64,000 nt of DNA from Paenibacillus massiliensis subsp. panacisoli DSM 21345 (GTDB lineage Bacteria; Bacillota; Bacilli; Paenibacillales; Paenibacillaceae): NCBI RefSeq assembly GCF_000426545.1, contig NZ_KE384534.1, positions 310,001 through 374,000 on the forward strand, written 5' to 3'. The notes under the pieces were generated by a model. That model worked only from the letters and a program-made list of their open reading frames with translations. It searched no databases and was not told where the DNA came from. The number at the start of each line of letters is the position of its first letter. Position 1 is the first letter of the stretch. Of this stretch, positions 8,881 to 17,603 are shown in pieces. A program made the position numbers and the translations under genes.

Positions 8881-9261
8881 TCATACATTGCGGGAGTGTG
8901 CTTTCTTATGCGTGAGAACCTCGTAAATGGCAATCTTGCGAATGATCTTTTCCAGGTGAAATTGTGTCTGAGCTACGGATTTCTCTACTTTAACCTTGTG
9001 ATTCAACAGGAAAGCTTTTCGTTCGTCTAGCGACTCATCTCCTTGGCGGATCAGCTCTGTATAAGCTTTAATGTCTTCAATGGACATTCCAGTGTCCTTT
9101 AGAGCAATGACCAGTTCAAGCCATTCCAACACCTCATCGGTATATTCTCTTCTTCCCATTGCATTGCGTGGGATATCAGGCAAGATTCCCTCTTGTTCGT
9201 AATAACGAAGAGTGGAAGCACGGATGCCAGTGATTTTTTCGATCTCGCCGATACTATACAT
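8881..9261 (-). CDS. MerR-family transcriptional regulator
   Basis: A 126-aa MerR protein: N-terminal winged helix YSIGEIEKITGIRASTLRYYEQEGILP, then a wing and a long dimerisation helix (residues about 80-120). It lacks the C-terminal cysteines of metal sensors, so it is closer to aldehyde or redox-type members; the inducer is unknown. It probably activates the SDR gene 70 nt downstream through the 19-bp-spacer promoter and regulates itself through the palindrome at 9281-9298. ATG with AAGGGG upstream. Confidence 0.9.
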   Translation of the reverse strand: MYSIGEIEKITGIRASTLRYYEQEGILPDIPRNAMGRREYTDEVLEWLELVIALKDTGMSIEDIKAYTELIRQGDESLDERKAFLLNHKVKVEKSVAQTQFHLEKIIRKIAIYEVLTHKKAHSRNV

Positions 9262-9280
9262 GGTAAATGCCCCTTTCTTT

Positions 9281-9298
9281 CTTAAAGTGTACTTTAAG
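9281..9298. promoter_or_regulatory. MerR operator-like palindrome upstream of merR
   Basis: CTTAAAGTGTACTTTAAG consists of two perfect 8-bp inverted halves around a GT centre. It is 20 nt upstream of the MerR start and shares the half-site ACTTTAAG with the SDR promoter spacer, which points to autoregulation. Confidence 0.65.
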
Positions 9299-9356
9299 TG
9301 ATTGTATAATAACCTAGCCTATATCGTACTAGCAAATGTTACGAAGCGTACAGCGA

Positions 9357-10250
9357 TTAACCTTTAGGTATGCTCCGATATTCTGTCGGAGAGCATCCCA
9401 TTATTTTTTTGAACAGCCTGGAGAAGTAGTAAGGGTCCTTGATTCCTACGGAGCTTGCTACTTCTTTTACATTCCAATCGCTCAAAGCCAGCAGTTGACT
9501 AGCCCGTTGCATCTTGAGTCGCAAGTAGAACTCAATGGGCGGGACGCCGGTCTCTTTGTTGAATAGATAAATGAGGTGCTGCTTCGATAACCCCATATGC
9601 CTGGATAGCTCAGGCAGGGTGAGCGCGGCATGGACTCGATCTGTCATATAGCGGATGGCCTGGTCCAGATAACGCTCGCTCTTGCGATCCTGAAGCGAGT
9701 TCATGATGCTTAGGCCGACATGGCTAATCAGATGGCGAATGCATTGGGATACATGGATCTGATTGGTCATGGCATAGGGTCTGTCATTTAAGAGTGCATA
9801 GCATTGCTCACAATCATTGATCCATTGGGTGTGCAGATTCATGGAGAAGCTGAGCGGCTCCGAGTCCAAATTATAGATGTGGAGAAGCTCTGCTACATTT
9901 GATCCCTTCAGGTGCATCCAGTAGATCGTCCAGGGCTCTTCATGGGAGGCTCCATAGCGATGTGGAGTTCCGGCAGGAATAACGACTAGCTGTCTTGGCT
10001 TAATGTTCACCACCTTGCCTTGATGACTCTCTACCCAGCCCTTGCCCTCTACACAATACATGAGAATATGGGCGTCACAGCCTGATGGACGTTCACGGTA
10101 ATGGAACTGCGCCTGCGGAAAATATCCAATGTCACTGACGTAGAAGGCATTCGTTAATGGATTCCCATGTAGCTCGCTTATGATGAACTCTGGCTGTACG
10201 AACAGCTTTTGCGCATTGAACCCATCTGGCTTTAATGTCTGCTCTGACAT
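9357..10250 (-). CDS. AraC-family regulator with cupin sensor domain
   Basis: A 297-aa activator. The N-terminal cupin (AraC-binding) domain spans about residues 30-165 (PSGCDAHILMYCVEGKGWVESH, VVIPAGTPHRYGA). The C-terminal AraC double helix-turn-helix spans about 195-295 (LTLPELSRHMGLSKQHLIYLFNKETGVPPIEFY and VKEVASSVGIKDPYYFSRLFKKIMGCSPTEYR). The cupin suggests a sugar-like ligand. It is divergent from the large DUF5107-TPR gene and probably controls it. AAAGGAG lies 6 nt before the ATG. Confidence 0.92.
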   Translation of the reverse strand: MSEQTLKPDGFNAQKLFVQPEFIISELHGNPLTNAFYVSDIGYFPQAQFHYRERPSGCDAHILMYCVEGKGWVESHQGKVVNIKPRQLVVIPAGTPHRYGASHEEPWTIYWMHLKGSNVAELLHIYNLDSEPLSFSMNLHTQWINDCEQCYALLNDRPYAMTNQIHVSQCIRHLISHVGLSIMNSLQDRKSERYLDQAIRYMTDRVHAALTLPELSRHMGLSKQHLIYLFNKETGVPPIEFYLRLKMQRASQLLALSDWNVKEVASSVGIKDPYYFSRLFKKIMGCSPTEYRSIPKG

Positions 10251-10423
10251 GATGGTCTCCTTTTTGAGAATATAATTTATTTATAGCATATAACGATCCA
10301 CTTCATGCGAATATTTCATAATCAATCTAAGAATATAATCCATGAACAGCCGAGTTTCGTCAATTGTATTACAGCGCTTACAGAGATATCGTAGAGATAA
10401 GATCAGGAAGGGGAGAGGTTAGC

Positions 10424-13400
10424 ATGAGTATGAGAGAATCTTCGGAGAATGGGTCTAGCACTGTGCGCGTATGGGCAGAGCAGGTCGAGATTCCGACGTA
10501 TGGAGTTGGCATACCAGACAAGAATCCTATGTTTTTGGAAAAGCGAGTGTATCAGGGGAGCTCAGGCCGCGTCTACCCTCTCCCTGTCATAGACAAAATT
10601 ATGGATGAGAAGGAACTCAAGTCCTATCATATGATCATGCTTGAGAATGAGTATGTTCGAATCGAGATCATGCCTGAAATCGGTGGACGGGTCTACCGTG
10701 CATTGGATAAGACGAATAACTATGATTTTGTCTATTATAATCGTGTCATCAAGCCAGCACTGGTAGGTCTTGCAGGACCCTGGATATCCGGAGGCATTGA
10801 ATTCAATTGGCCTCAGCATCATCGTCCGAACACCTTCGGACCCGTGGAGCACACTATCACTCAGAATGAAGACGGCAGTGCTACGGTGTGGGTCAGCGAA
10901 ATAGACCGGATGTATGGAACCAAGGTCACCACAGGCTTCACATTGTACCCGGGGAAGGCTTATCTCGAAATCAAGGCACAGCTGTACAACCGAACTGAAG
11001 AGCCGCAGACCTTCCTCTGGTGGGCCAACCCGGCGGTTGCCGTCAATGACCATACCCAGTCTGTGTTTCCACCTGATGTCACTGCGGTGTTCGATCATGG
11101 CAAGCGAGATGTATCCCGCTTCCCCATCGCTACAGGAACTTATTACAAAATGGATTATTCCGAGGGTGTGGATATTTCCCGTTATAAAAATATACCTGTG
11201 CCAACGTCCTATATGGCGTACAAATCGGATTATAATTTCGTAGGCGGCTATGATCACGGCGTTCAGGCAGGTCTGCTGCATGTAGCCAATCATCATATAG
11301 CTCCAGGAAAGAAGCAGTGGACGTGGGGGCACGGCGAATTTGGCCAAGCGTGGGATCGCAATCTGACGGATGAGGATGGACCTTATATTGAGCTCATGAC
11401 AGGCGTGTTTACGGACAACCAGCCGGATTTCACTTGGCTACAGCCTTATGAGGAGAAGACGTTCACACAATACTTCATGCCTTACAAGAATATCGGGGTC
11501 GTGAAAAATGCATCCATTGATGCCGCCGTGAATCTGGAGGTTGACGAGACAGTTCGCACAGCGACCGTCATGGCTTATGCCACTTCAGTATTCGAGGATG
11601 CTGTCGTTGTACTCAAAGGTCAGCAAAGAACGTATGTCCAAGATACCGCAACGATATCTCCTGAATTAACCTATAAGGTCACAGCTAACTTGGAGCCAGA
11701 GGACCAAGCTCATCACTTGCTCATCACGGTGTATGATGCACAAGGGAACGTACTCATCTCTTATCGTTCAGCGCAGCCCGACATTGAACAGGTTCCAGAT
11801 GCGGCCCAGCCGCTTCCTTTACCAGAGGAATTAACAAGTACGGAGCAGCTATATCTGGCAGGATTGCATCTGGAGCAGTATCGACATGCCACATTCGAGC
11901 CTGAGCAATATTATGAAGAGGGCTTACGAAGAGATGCCTCAGACATCCGTCTCAATGTAGCTTACGGGACCTTATTGCTCCGTCGTGGCTTGTTCAAGCT
12001 GGCGGAGAAGCATTTCCGCACAGCAATCAGCTCCCTGACGTGGAGGAATCCGAATTCATATGATAGCGAAGCCTACTACCAGCTTGGGGTGGCGCTACGT
12101 ATGCAGGATCGGGATGAGGAAGCCTATGCTGCGTTGTACAAGGCGGTCTGGTCTGCCGCATGTCAGGACAGTGGCTATTATGCGTTAAGTCAGATAGCGT
12201 GCAAGCGGGGAGCCTATTCAGAAGCGTTAGAGCTTGTGGAACGGGCACTGGTACGCAACACGAGGAACTATAAGTCACGACTGGTGAAGACGGCATTGCT
12301 GCGCAAGCTTGGACGCTACGCGGAAGCTATTGCGTGGGCGGAAGAGACGCTGCAGTTGGATGTTGCGGATTTCGGAGCAGCCCATGAGCAAGCTATGGCT
12401 CTAGCAGCACTGGGAAGACAGGAGGAGGCAGACGAGGCTCGTGCGCGACTTGGGCAATTCATGCGTAATGATGTACACAACTATCTCAATCTGGCCTCAG
12501 ACTATATGGACAGCGGTATGCTTGGCGAAGCTATAGAGCTGTTGGAGCAGATTCGGGCAACACACGAGGGGCAAGTATATCCTATCGTGCATTATGCATT
12601 GGCTTATGCCTATGAGAAGCTGGGACGGAGGGAGGAAGCAGCAGCGCAGCTTCAGCTGGGACAGCAGGCACCTGCTGATTATTGCTTCCCAAACAGCCTG
12701 TTTGAGATGCGGTTACTGGAGTACATCATTACAGTAAATCCAGCGGACAGCAAAGCGCATTATTATCTCGGTAACCTCTATTATGACAAAAAAAGAGCGG
12801 AGAATGCGATCCATCACTGGGAGCAATCGGTTGCGCTGGATGATCGCTTCCCGACAGCCCACCGTAATCTCGCCTTGGCGTATTATAACAAAAAGCACGA
12901 TGCAGCCGCAGCGCAGCGTTCACTCGAACAGGCCTTTGAATGCAATAAGAAGGATGCCCGTGTCCTGTATGAGCTGGATCAGCTGCATAAGAAGTTGGGC
13001 ATGCCCGCTCAGGAGCGCATTACGAATCTAGCTCAGTATATGCCCCTCGTCGAGCAGCGGGATGATCTCTATCTGGAATATGTGACCTTGCTGAATACTC
13101 TGGACCAGCATGAGGAGGCATTGTCTGCCCTGCTGAAGCGGCAGTTCCATCCATGGGAAGGCGGAGAGGGTAAAGCTACGGGGCAGTATGTACTGGCACT
13201 GGTGGAGCTAGGCAAGCAAGCCAACCAGCAGGGCGCGCATCAGGAAGCCATTTCGCTCTTGCAGCGTGCCCTCCATTATCCTGAGAATCTGGGCGAGGGC
13301 AAGCTGGATGGTGCTCAGGAGAATAACGTGTATTACGAGCTGGGTATGGCATGGAAGGGCTTAGGCCGAGCCGAAGAGGCGGCCTCCCACTGGACGATTG

Positions 13401-13813
13401 CCTCCCAAGGACTGGAGGAGCCAGCTAGTGCTATGTTCTATAATGATCAGCCGCCAGAGATGATCTTCTACCAGGGCCTGGCCTGGCTGCAATTGGACAA
13501 TGTGAAGGAAGCCAAGCGCCGCTTTAACAAGCTGATCGACTTTGCCGAAAGACATCTGTTTGACGATGTGAAGCTCGATTACTTCGCCGTGTCGCTTCCT
13601 GATTTCCTTGTATTCGAGGATGATCTGAACCTGCGTAATCGGATTCACTGCCTGTTCATGCTCGGCTTGGGATTATTGGGGCTGGGTAGAACGAGTGAGG
13701 CGAAGGAGCGATTTGCAGAAGCCTTGCAGCTGAACCCTAATCACCAGGGCGCCCGAATTCATCAGGCCTTCTGTACAGAACGACCGATTATATCAGCGAA
13801 TTCGAATGATTGA
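10424..13813 (+). CDS. DUF5107 domain protein with long C-terminal TPR array
   Basis: A 1129-aa cytoplasmic protein. The N-terminal DUF5107 region (about residues 45-365) includes ENEYVRIEIMPEIGGRVY and ISGGIEFNWPQHHRP, similar to the galactose-mutarotase-like beta-sandwich of carbohydrate-acting proteins. A beta-rich middle follows, then tetratricopeptide repeats from about 480 to the end (for example AYYQLGVALRMQDRDEEAYAAL, AHYYLGNLYYDKKRAENAIHHW, GLGRTSEAKERFAEALQLNPN). ATG 10424 is chosen over the upstream frame opening because GGGGAGAGG lies 5 nt before it. Divergent AraC regulator suggests sugar induction. Activity is not established; it may bind or cleave a glycan. Confidence 0.85.
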   Translation: MSMRESSENGSSTVRVWAEQVEIPTYGVGIPDKNPMFLEKRVYQGSSGRVYPLPVIDKIMDEKELKSYHMIMLENEYVRIEIMPEIGGRVYRALDKTNNYDFVYYNRVIKPALVGLAGPWISGGIEFNWPQHHRPNTFGPVEHTITQNEDGSATVWVSEIDRMYGTKVTTGFTLYPGKAYLEIKAQLYNRTEEPQTFLWWANPAVAVNDHTQSVFPPDVTAVFDHGKRDVSRFPIATGTYYKMDYSEGVDISRYKNIPVPTSYMAYKSDYNFVGGYDHGVQAGLLHVANHHIAPGKKQWTWGHGEFGQAWDRNLTDEDGPYIELMTGVFTDNQPDFTWLQPYEEKTFTQYFMPYKNIGVVKNASIDAAVNLEVDETVRTATVMAYATSVFEDAVVVLKGQQRTYVQDTATISPELTYKVTANLEPEDQAHHLLITVYDAQGNVLISYRSAQPDIEQVPDAAQPLPLPEELTSTEQLYLAGLHLEQYRHATFEPEQYYEEGLRRDASDIRLNVAYGTLLLRRGLFKLAEKHFRTAISSLTWRNPNSYDSEAYYQLGVALRMQDRDEEAYAALYKAVWSAACQDSGYYALSQIACKRGAYSEALELVERALVRNTRNYKSRLVKTALLRKLGRYAEAIAWAEETLQLDVADFGAAHEQAMALAALGRQEEADEARARLGQFMRNDVHNYLNLASDYMDSGMLGEAIELLEQIRATHEGQVYPIVHYALAYAYEKLGRREEAAAQLQLGQQAPADYCFPNSLFEMRLLEYIITVNPADSKAHYYLGNLYYDKKRAENAIHHWEQSVALDDRFPTAHRNLALAYYNKKHDAAAAQRSLEQAFECNKKDARVLYELDQLHKKLGMPAQERITNLAQYMPLVEQRDDLYLEYVTLLNTLDQHEEALSALLKRQFHPWEGGEGKATGQYVLALVELGKQANQQGAHQEAISLLQRALHYPENLGEGKLDGAQENNVYYELGMAWKGLGRAEEAASHWTIASQGLEEPASAMFYNDQPPEMIFYQGLAWLQLDNVKEAKRRFNKLIDFAERHLFDDVKLDYFAVSLPDFLVFEDDLNLRNRIHCLFMLGLGLLGLGRTSEAKERFAEALQLNPNHQGARIHQAFCTERPIISANSND

Positions 13814-14135
13814 CTAGAAACACATCATAGAACAACGGAATAGAACAGTAGAGAAATATAAGGCAGGGACTCCAATTCTATTATTAGGAGTCTCTGCCTT
13901 ATATGGTGTCGGGCTTTAGCTGAATTTTATGAAGAAAAATCATTGATAAGTCGAGCAAGCTCGGAGTCCAATAACTAGCTAAACAGCATTAAAGAAGTAG
14001 ACAAACATCAATAAATATAGTACTTATTAAAAGAGTCGTAATTAAAAGTAGATATGAATTGGTGAGTTGTAGTTGTAAAACTGTAATCAAATTAGCTGTC
14101 GTGAGTTCATTTGCAGGAAAGGAGCAAGGATCAAG
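13814..14135. other. Intergenic region with hairpin, otherwise empty
   Basis: About 320 nt holding the hairpin at 13856-13904 and an AT-rich stretch that should carry the promoter of the acetyltransferase gene. No further gene is seen. Confidence 0.5.
13856..13904. terminator. Terminator-like hairpin after the DUF5107 gene
   Basis: ATATAAGGCAGGGACTCC pairs with GGAGTCTCTGCCTTATAT across a 13-nt loop. There is no T-run directly after the stem, so it may be a weak intrinsic terminator or a 3' stabilising structure. Confidence 0.6.
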
Positions 14136-14696
14136 ATGAAGACAGAGAAACAAAAAATGCTAGCAGGCGAGCTGTATGAGGCATGGGATACTGAGCTGAC
14201 AAAGGATCGGGCCCATGTCAGGAAGCTGACGCGTATGTATAACCAGACCACCGAGGAAGACGAGGAGCTGCGCGTGGAGATGCTGAAGCAAATACTGGGC
14301 TCAACAGGGGAACACCTGTCCATGGAGCCCAATATTCGCTTTGACTATGGTTACAATATTCATGTTGGTGACCATTTCTATGCCAATTTTGATTGCACCA
14401 TCCTGGATGTGTGCGAGGTACGCATCGGCAATCACTGTCTATTTGGCCCTGGTGTTCATGTGTACACAGCGACTCACCCAGTGGACCCTTATGAACGAAT
14501 CAAGGGGCCAGAGTACGGCAAACCCGTCACGATTGGTAATCATGTATGGGTAGGCGGACGTGCTGTTATCAATCCTGGTGTGACTATTGGAAATAACGTC
14601 GTAATCGCATCAGGAGCTGTAGTCACCAAGGATGTGCCGGATAACGTCATTGTCGGCGGCAATCCGGCGAAGGTGATTAAGGAGATTGAAGTGTAG
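14136..14696 (+). CDS. maa: Maltose/galactoside O-acetyltransferase (left-handed beta-helix)
   Basis: A 186-aa hexapeptide-repeat acetyltransferase. The N-terminal Mac domain (MKTEKQKMLAGELYEAWDTEL) and the catalytic histidine in ATHPVD, with VTIGNHVWVGGRAVINPGVTIG coils, are typical of maltose acetyltransferase (Maa/LacA). It would transfer acetyl from acetyl-CoA to a sugar 6-hydroxyl, a proposed detoxification of non-metabolisable sugars. Length is normal. It is convergent with the next SDR gene, with only 7 nt between stops. GGAAAGGAG lies upstream of the ATG. Confidence 0.9.
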   Translation: MKTEKQKMLAGELYEAWDTELTKDRAHVRKLTRMYNQTTEEDEELRVEMLKQILGSTGEHLSMEPNIRFDYGYNIHVGDHFYANFDCTILDVCEVRIGNHCLFGPGVHVYTATHPVDPYERIKGPEYGKPVTIGNHVWVGGRAVINPGVTIGNNVVIASGAVVTKDVPDNVIVGGNPAKVIKEIEV

Positions 14697-14703
14697 TCTG
14701 CAA

Positions 14704-15558
14704 TTATACGCCGGAATAGGCCATGAAGCCACCATCTACCGGAATAACGGTGCCAGTCACGAAGCCGGACGCTGTCTCATCCACCAGCCAGAGCAGGGTG
14801 CCCAGCAGATCCTCAGGCACGCCGAAGCGACGCATCGGGGTATGGGCAATAATTTTGGCTGAGCGCTCGGTAAGCGAGCCATCCTCGTTGGTCAGCAGCC
14901 TGCGATTCTGCTCGGTCAGGAAGAAGCCAGGTGCAATGGCATTGACACGTATGCCAGATTCGGCCAGATGGACAGCGAGCCATTGGGTAAAATTATTGAT
15001 GGCTGCCTTGGCAGCACTGTAGGCGGGCACCTTGGTCATAGGGCTCGGTGCACTCATAGACGAAATGTTGAGGACTACGGCGCCAGGGCGGCCGATCATG
15101 CTTTTGGCAAAGATCTGGGTCGGAATCAAGGTTCCGATGAAATTCAAATCAAATACCTGGCGGAAGCCTGGTACACTGAGATCGAAGAAGGTCGTCAGAT
15201 CTGTCTGGTCGAGATCTTCGAGCTGAAAGGTCTCCTTGCTCGTATTGGCGCTTGGATGATTGCCTCCAGCTCCGTTGATCAGAATATCACAGGGACCGAG
15301 CAAGCGACGAACAGTCTCTTCTGCTTGCTTCATACTCTCGGGATCCGTCACATCGCAGGCTACTGCGATGGCCTCACCACCGCGCTCACGGATTTCCCTA
15401 GCGGTGATCTCTCCTTTATCGGCGGTGCGATTGAGGATGGCTATCTTGACACCTTGCCTTGCAAGCTCGCTGGCCATGGCACTGCATAGCACACCAGAGC
15501 CACCTGTGACGACAGCTACCTTGCCGGCTAGAGCTGAATGTATTGGGAGATTAGTCAT
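14704..15558 (-). CDS. SDR-type D-mannonate oxidoreductase (UxuB/YjmF-like)
   Basis: A 284-aa SDR with TGGSGVLCSAMA cofactor motif, INGAGGNHPSANT, YSAAK catalytic pair and the tail GFFLTEQNRRLLTNEDGSLTERS...GFVTGTVIPVDGGFMAYSGV. As I recall, these blocks mark the Bacillus UxuB (YjmF) clade, which interconverts fructuronate and mannonate. The ATG at 15558 has AGGAGGG upstream and is preferred to the longer frame. It is not near the uxuA cluster at 48-51 kb, which holds an unrelated polyol-dehydrogenase-type fructuronate reductase. Substrate is inferred from family resemblance. Confidence 0.78.
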   Translation of the reverse strand: MTNLPIHSALAGKVAVVTGGSGVLCSAMASELARQGVKIAILNRTADKGEITAREIRERGGEAIAVACDVTDPESMKQAEETVRRLLGPCDILINGAGGNHPSANTSKETFQLEDLDQTDLTTFFDLSVPGFRQVFDLNFIGTLIPTQIFAKSMIGRPGAVVLNISSMSAPSPMTKVPAYSAAKAAINNFTQWLAVHLAESGIRVNAIAPGFFLTEQNRRLLTNEDGSLTERSAKIIAHTPMRRFGVPEDLLGTLLWLVDETASGFVTGTVIPVDGGFMAYSGV

Positions 15559-16062
15559 GGTATATCCCTCCTGGGTTGAGTGGAAGCTAGATTCGAATCG
15601 TTGGACGGAATGATAGCGCATTCAATGTTCACGTTACCATACTACCACATAAGTGTGATGAAGGTCATATATTTTGCTGCTGTGGCTGGACAATTTTACG
15701 TGGAAAGAAATGTATCCAGCAATGGTGTATGGAACTGTGATGACAGATCGGCAGTCATAGGAGAATTAACAGAAACATAGGACGGACAGGAAGGATAGGA
15801 CAACGTGAAGAATAACAAGGCGAGGAGAACACAAGTCAGGAAAGATACGGCAGTTACGTGAGAGACAGGATGGGGTGATAACGGGACTTGTACAAAAAGG
15901 AAGAAAGCAACGGAGCTTAAGCCCGCTGCTTCCTTTTACTGCGATTATGCCTATAGACCGAAATATTTCCGTGGACTGAATTAATTTACATGTATTGAGA
16001 TTATATTTCCTGCTGCTCAGGCTGTTACGATCGCGCAGATCCAGACAGCTAGCCCAAGCTCA
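15559..16062. other. Intergenic region, purine-rich, with one terminator
   Basis: About 500 nt between two minus-strand SDR genes. The stretch 15776-15880 is strongly purine-rich on the plus strand. The only defined element is the terminator at 15894-15937. No gene is seen. Confidence 0.5.
15894..15937 (-). terminator. Terminator of the SDR gene at 16063
   Basis: AAAAGGAAG and CTTCCTTTT form the stem, with inner pairing around CTTAAG. Read on the minus strand, a T-run (CCTTTTTG) follows the stem, downstream of the SDR stop at 16063. Confidence 0.6.
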
Positions 16063-16824
16063 TTAACGCGCAGTCCATCCGCCATCCGCTACAATGACTT
16101 GACCATTAATGAAGCTCGAATCGTCAGAAGCGAGGAAGAGAGCGACACGAGCGATTTCCATGGGATCTGCCGTTCTTGCACGTCCTGTGTCTCCAATGGC
16201 AGCAGCCCCCAACGGGTGCGGAGCGGTAATCGTGGATTGAATGTTCGTCTGAACGCCGCCTGGGGCAATGGCATTGGCGCGAATGTTGCCGCCTTCACGA
16301 CCATAGGTAGTCGCTATATTTTTGGTAAGACCAACAAGCCCATGCTTGGAAGCCACATAAGCAGCCCCTCCCCGTGCACCGAATAGGCCTCCTACTGAAG
16401 CATTGTTGATAATGACCCCGCCATGTTCCTGATCCTTCATAATATTGATAGCTGCACGACACGCCTGGAATGGACCCGTGAGGTTGATCTGAAGAAGGCG
16501 ATCCCACAGCTCGTCCGACATGTCGCCAACAGGAGTGAAATTATCCAGGACACCTGCATTATTCACAAGGATATCTACAGAGCCGTAAGTCGATACGGCG
16601 GTCTGTACCATGTGTTCCACATCCTCCTTCTGAGCGACATTGACCACGATGCCAGTAGCTTCACCGCCCTGTGCCTTGATCTCGTCTACAACGGCATCTA
16701 CATGAGGCTGATTGATGTCGGCCAGGATGACTTTAGCTCCCTCTTGCGCATACAGCGTTGCAATGGCTTTGCCCATACCAGAGCCTGCACCTGTGACAAT
16801 GGCAACTTTACCTTGAAGTTTCAT
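16063..16824 (-). CDS. Classical SDR oxidoreductase, TetR-linked
   Basis: A 253-aa FabG-like SDR. TGAGSGMG binds the cofactor, and D39-region LADINQ suggests NAD(H). NNAG and the catalytic YVASK are present, with the C-terminal FINGQVIVADGGWTAR block. Length is standard. A Gly/Ala-rich stretch (LFGARGGAAY) precedes the active site. It is divergent from a TetR gene, the usual layout for a repressor controlling a stress or detoxification dehydrogenase. Substrate unknown. Confidence 0.88.
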   Translation of the reverse strand: MKLQGKVAIVTGAGSGMGKAIATLYAQEGAKVILADINQPHVDAVVDEIKAQGGEATGIVVNVAQKEDVEHMVQTAVSTYGSVDILVNNAGVLDNFTPVGDMSDELWDRLLQINLTGPFQACRAAINIMKDQEHGGVIINNASVGGLFGARGGAAYVASKHGLVGLTKNIATTYGREGGNIRANAIAPGGVQTNIQSTITAPHPLGAAAIGDTGRARTADPMEIARVALFLASDDSSFINGQVIVADGGWTAR

Positions 16825-16942
16825 ATGAGAGACGCTCCTTTTTGTGAGGTGTGTGGTGTCGTACTGTGCATTGATTTAATTTTTAGACACTTTTATCGTA
16901 TAGGAAAGGTGGCATCGTCTTCAATTTACAAAAGATGTGCAT

Positions 16943-16971
16943 TTGTTCAAAGTCGGACATTTGTTTATAAT
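16943..16971 (+). promoter_or_regulatory. Putative tetR promoter
   Basis: TTGTTC (16943-16948) and TATAAT (16966-16971) are separated by 17 bp, 46 nt upstream of the TetR start codon. Confidence 0.6.
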
Positions 16972-16982
16972 CTGTTCAGATT
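16969..16982. promoter_or_regulatory. Candidate TetR operator
   Basis: AATCTGTTCAGATT has perfect 6-bp inverted halves around TT and overlaps the end of the tetR -10 element. It lies in the region shared with the divergent SDR gene, where a TetR repressor would bind. Confidence 0.5.
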
Positions 16983-17017
16983 CGTCAGAAGATTATACAT
17001 ATGGAGAGGATTTGTCT

Positions 17018-17590
17018 ATGAAGGAGAACAACGGGGTCATCCGCACGAAAAGAGCACTCAAGCATGCATTGGTGTCTTTACTGAGCGAGAAGGAGTTAAG
17101 AGAGATCACCATCAAGGAGATTGTAACGCGGGCTAGTTACGCGCGAGGTACCTTTTATGCCCACTATCAGTATAAGGAGGAGCTGCTGGACGAGCTGATT
17201 CAGGAGACGATTGACGGGTTCACCCAAGCCTTTGTAGAGCCATATGAGAGCAGCAGGGAGGCGTTTGATGTCAAGCAATTGACACACTCGACGGTCATTA
17301 TTTTTGAATACATACAGGAAAATAAAGCGGTCTTCAGCGTATTGTTCAAAGGAAGGAACACGGGTTTTCAGGAGAGGCTGGGAGAGGCGATTCGTGAGAT
17401 TTTCGACCGAGAACTTCATTTTCTATTTCCGTATATCCCTTCACATATTAATCGGGACCTCTTTATCAATAACAATGTATTTTCCGTGCTGGGCCTGATC
17501 TCGTACTGGGTGCGCTCTAATTTCATGTATTCGGCACAGTATATGACAGAGCAGATGCTTGAGATGGCCAAGGTGATACGTCCGCGTTAA
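17018..17590 (+). CDS. TetR/AcrR-family transcriptional regulator
   Basis: A 190-aa regulator starting at ATG 17018, with GGAGAGGA 7 nt upstream; the longer frame has no ribosome site. The TetR helix-turn-helix is ITIKEIVTRASYARGTFYAHYQYKEELLDEL (about residues 28-58). The C-terminal domain resembles the YwqM/DhaS-type TetR_C_33 group. It probably represses the divergent SDR gene and itself. It converges with the AraC gene, with 13 nt between stops. Confidence 0.88.
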   Translation: MKENNGVIRTKRALKHALVSLLSEKELREITIKEIVTRASYARGTFYAHYQYKEELLDELIQETIDGFTQAFVEPYESSREAFDVKQLTHSTVIIFEYIQENKAVFSVLFKGRNTGFQERLGEAIREIFDRELHFLFPYIPSHINRDLFINNNVFSVLGLISYWVRSNFMYSAQYMTEQMLEMAKVIRPR

Positions 17591-17603
17591 TCCCTCCAGA
17601 ATT

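Noticed and set aside
14968..15489. Plus-strand open frame of 173 codons
   Set aside because: Lies fully antisense to the UxuB-like SDR, which has clear motifs and a ribosome site.
16423..17136. Plus-strand open frame of 237 codons
   Set aside because: Antisense to the SDR gene at its start and out of frame with the TetR gene; no ribosome site or family motif.
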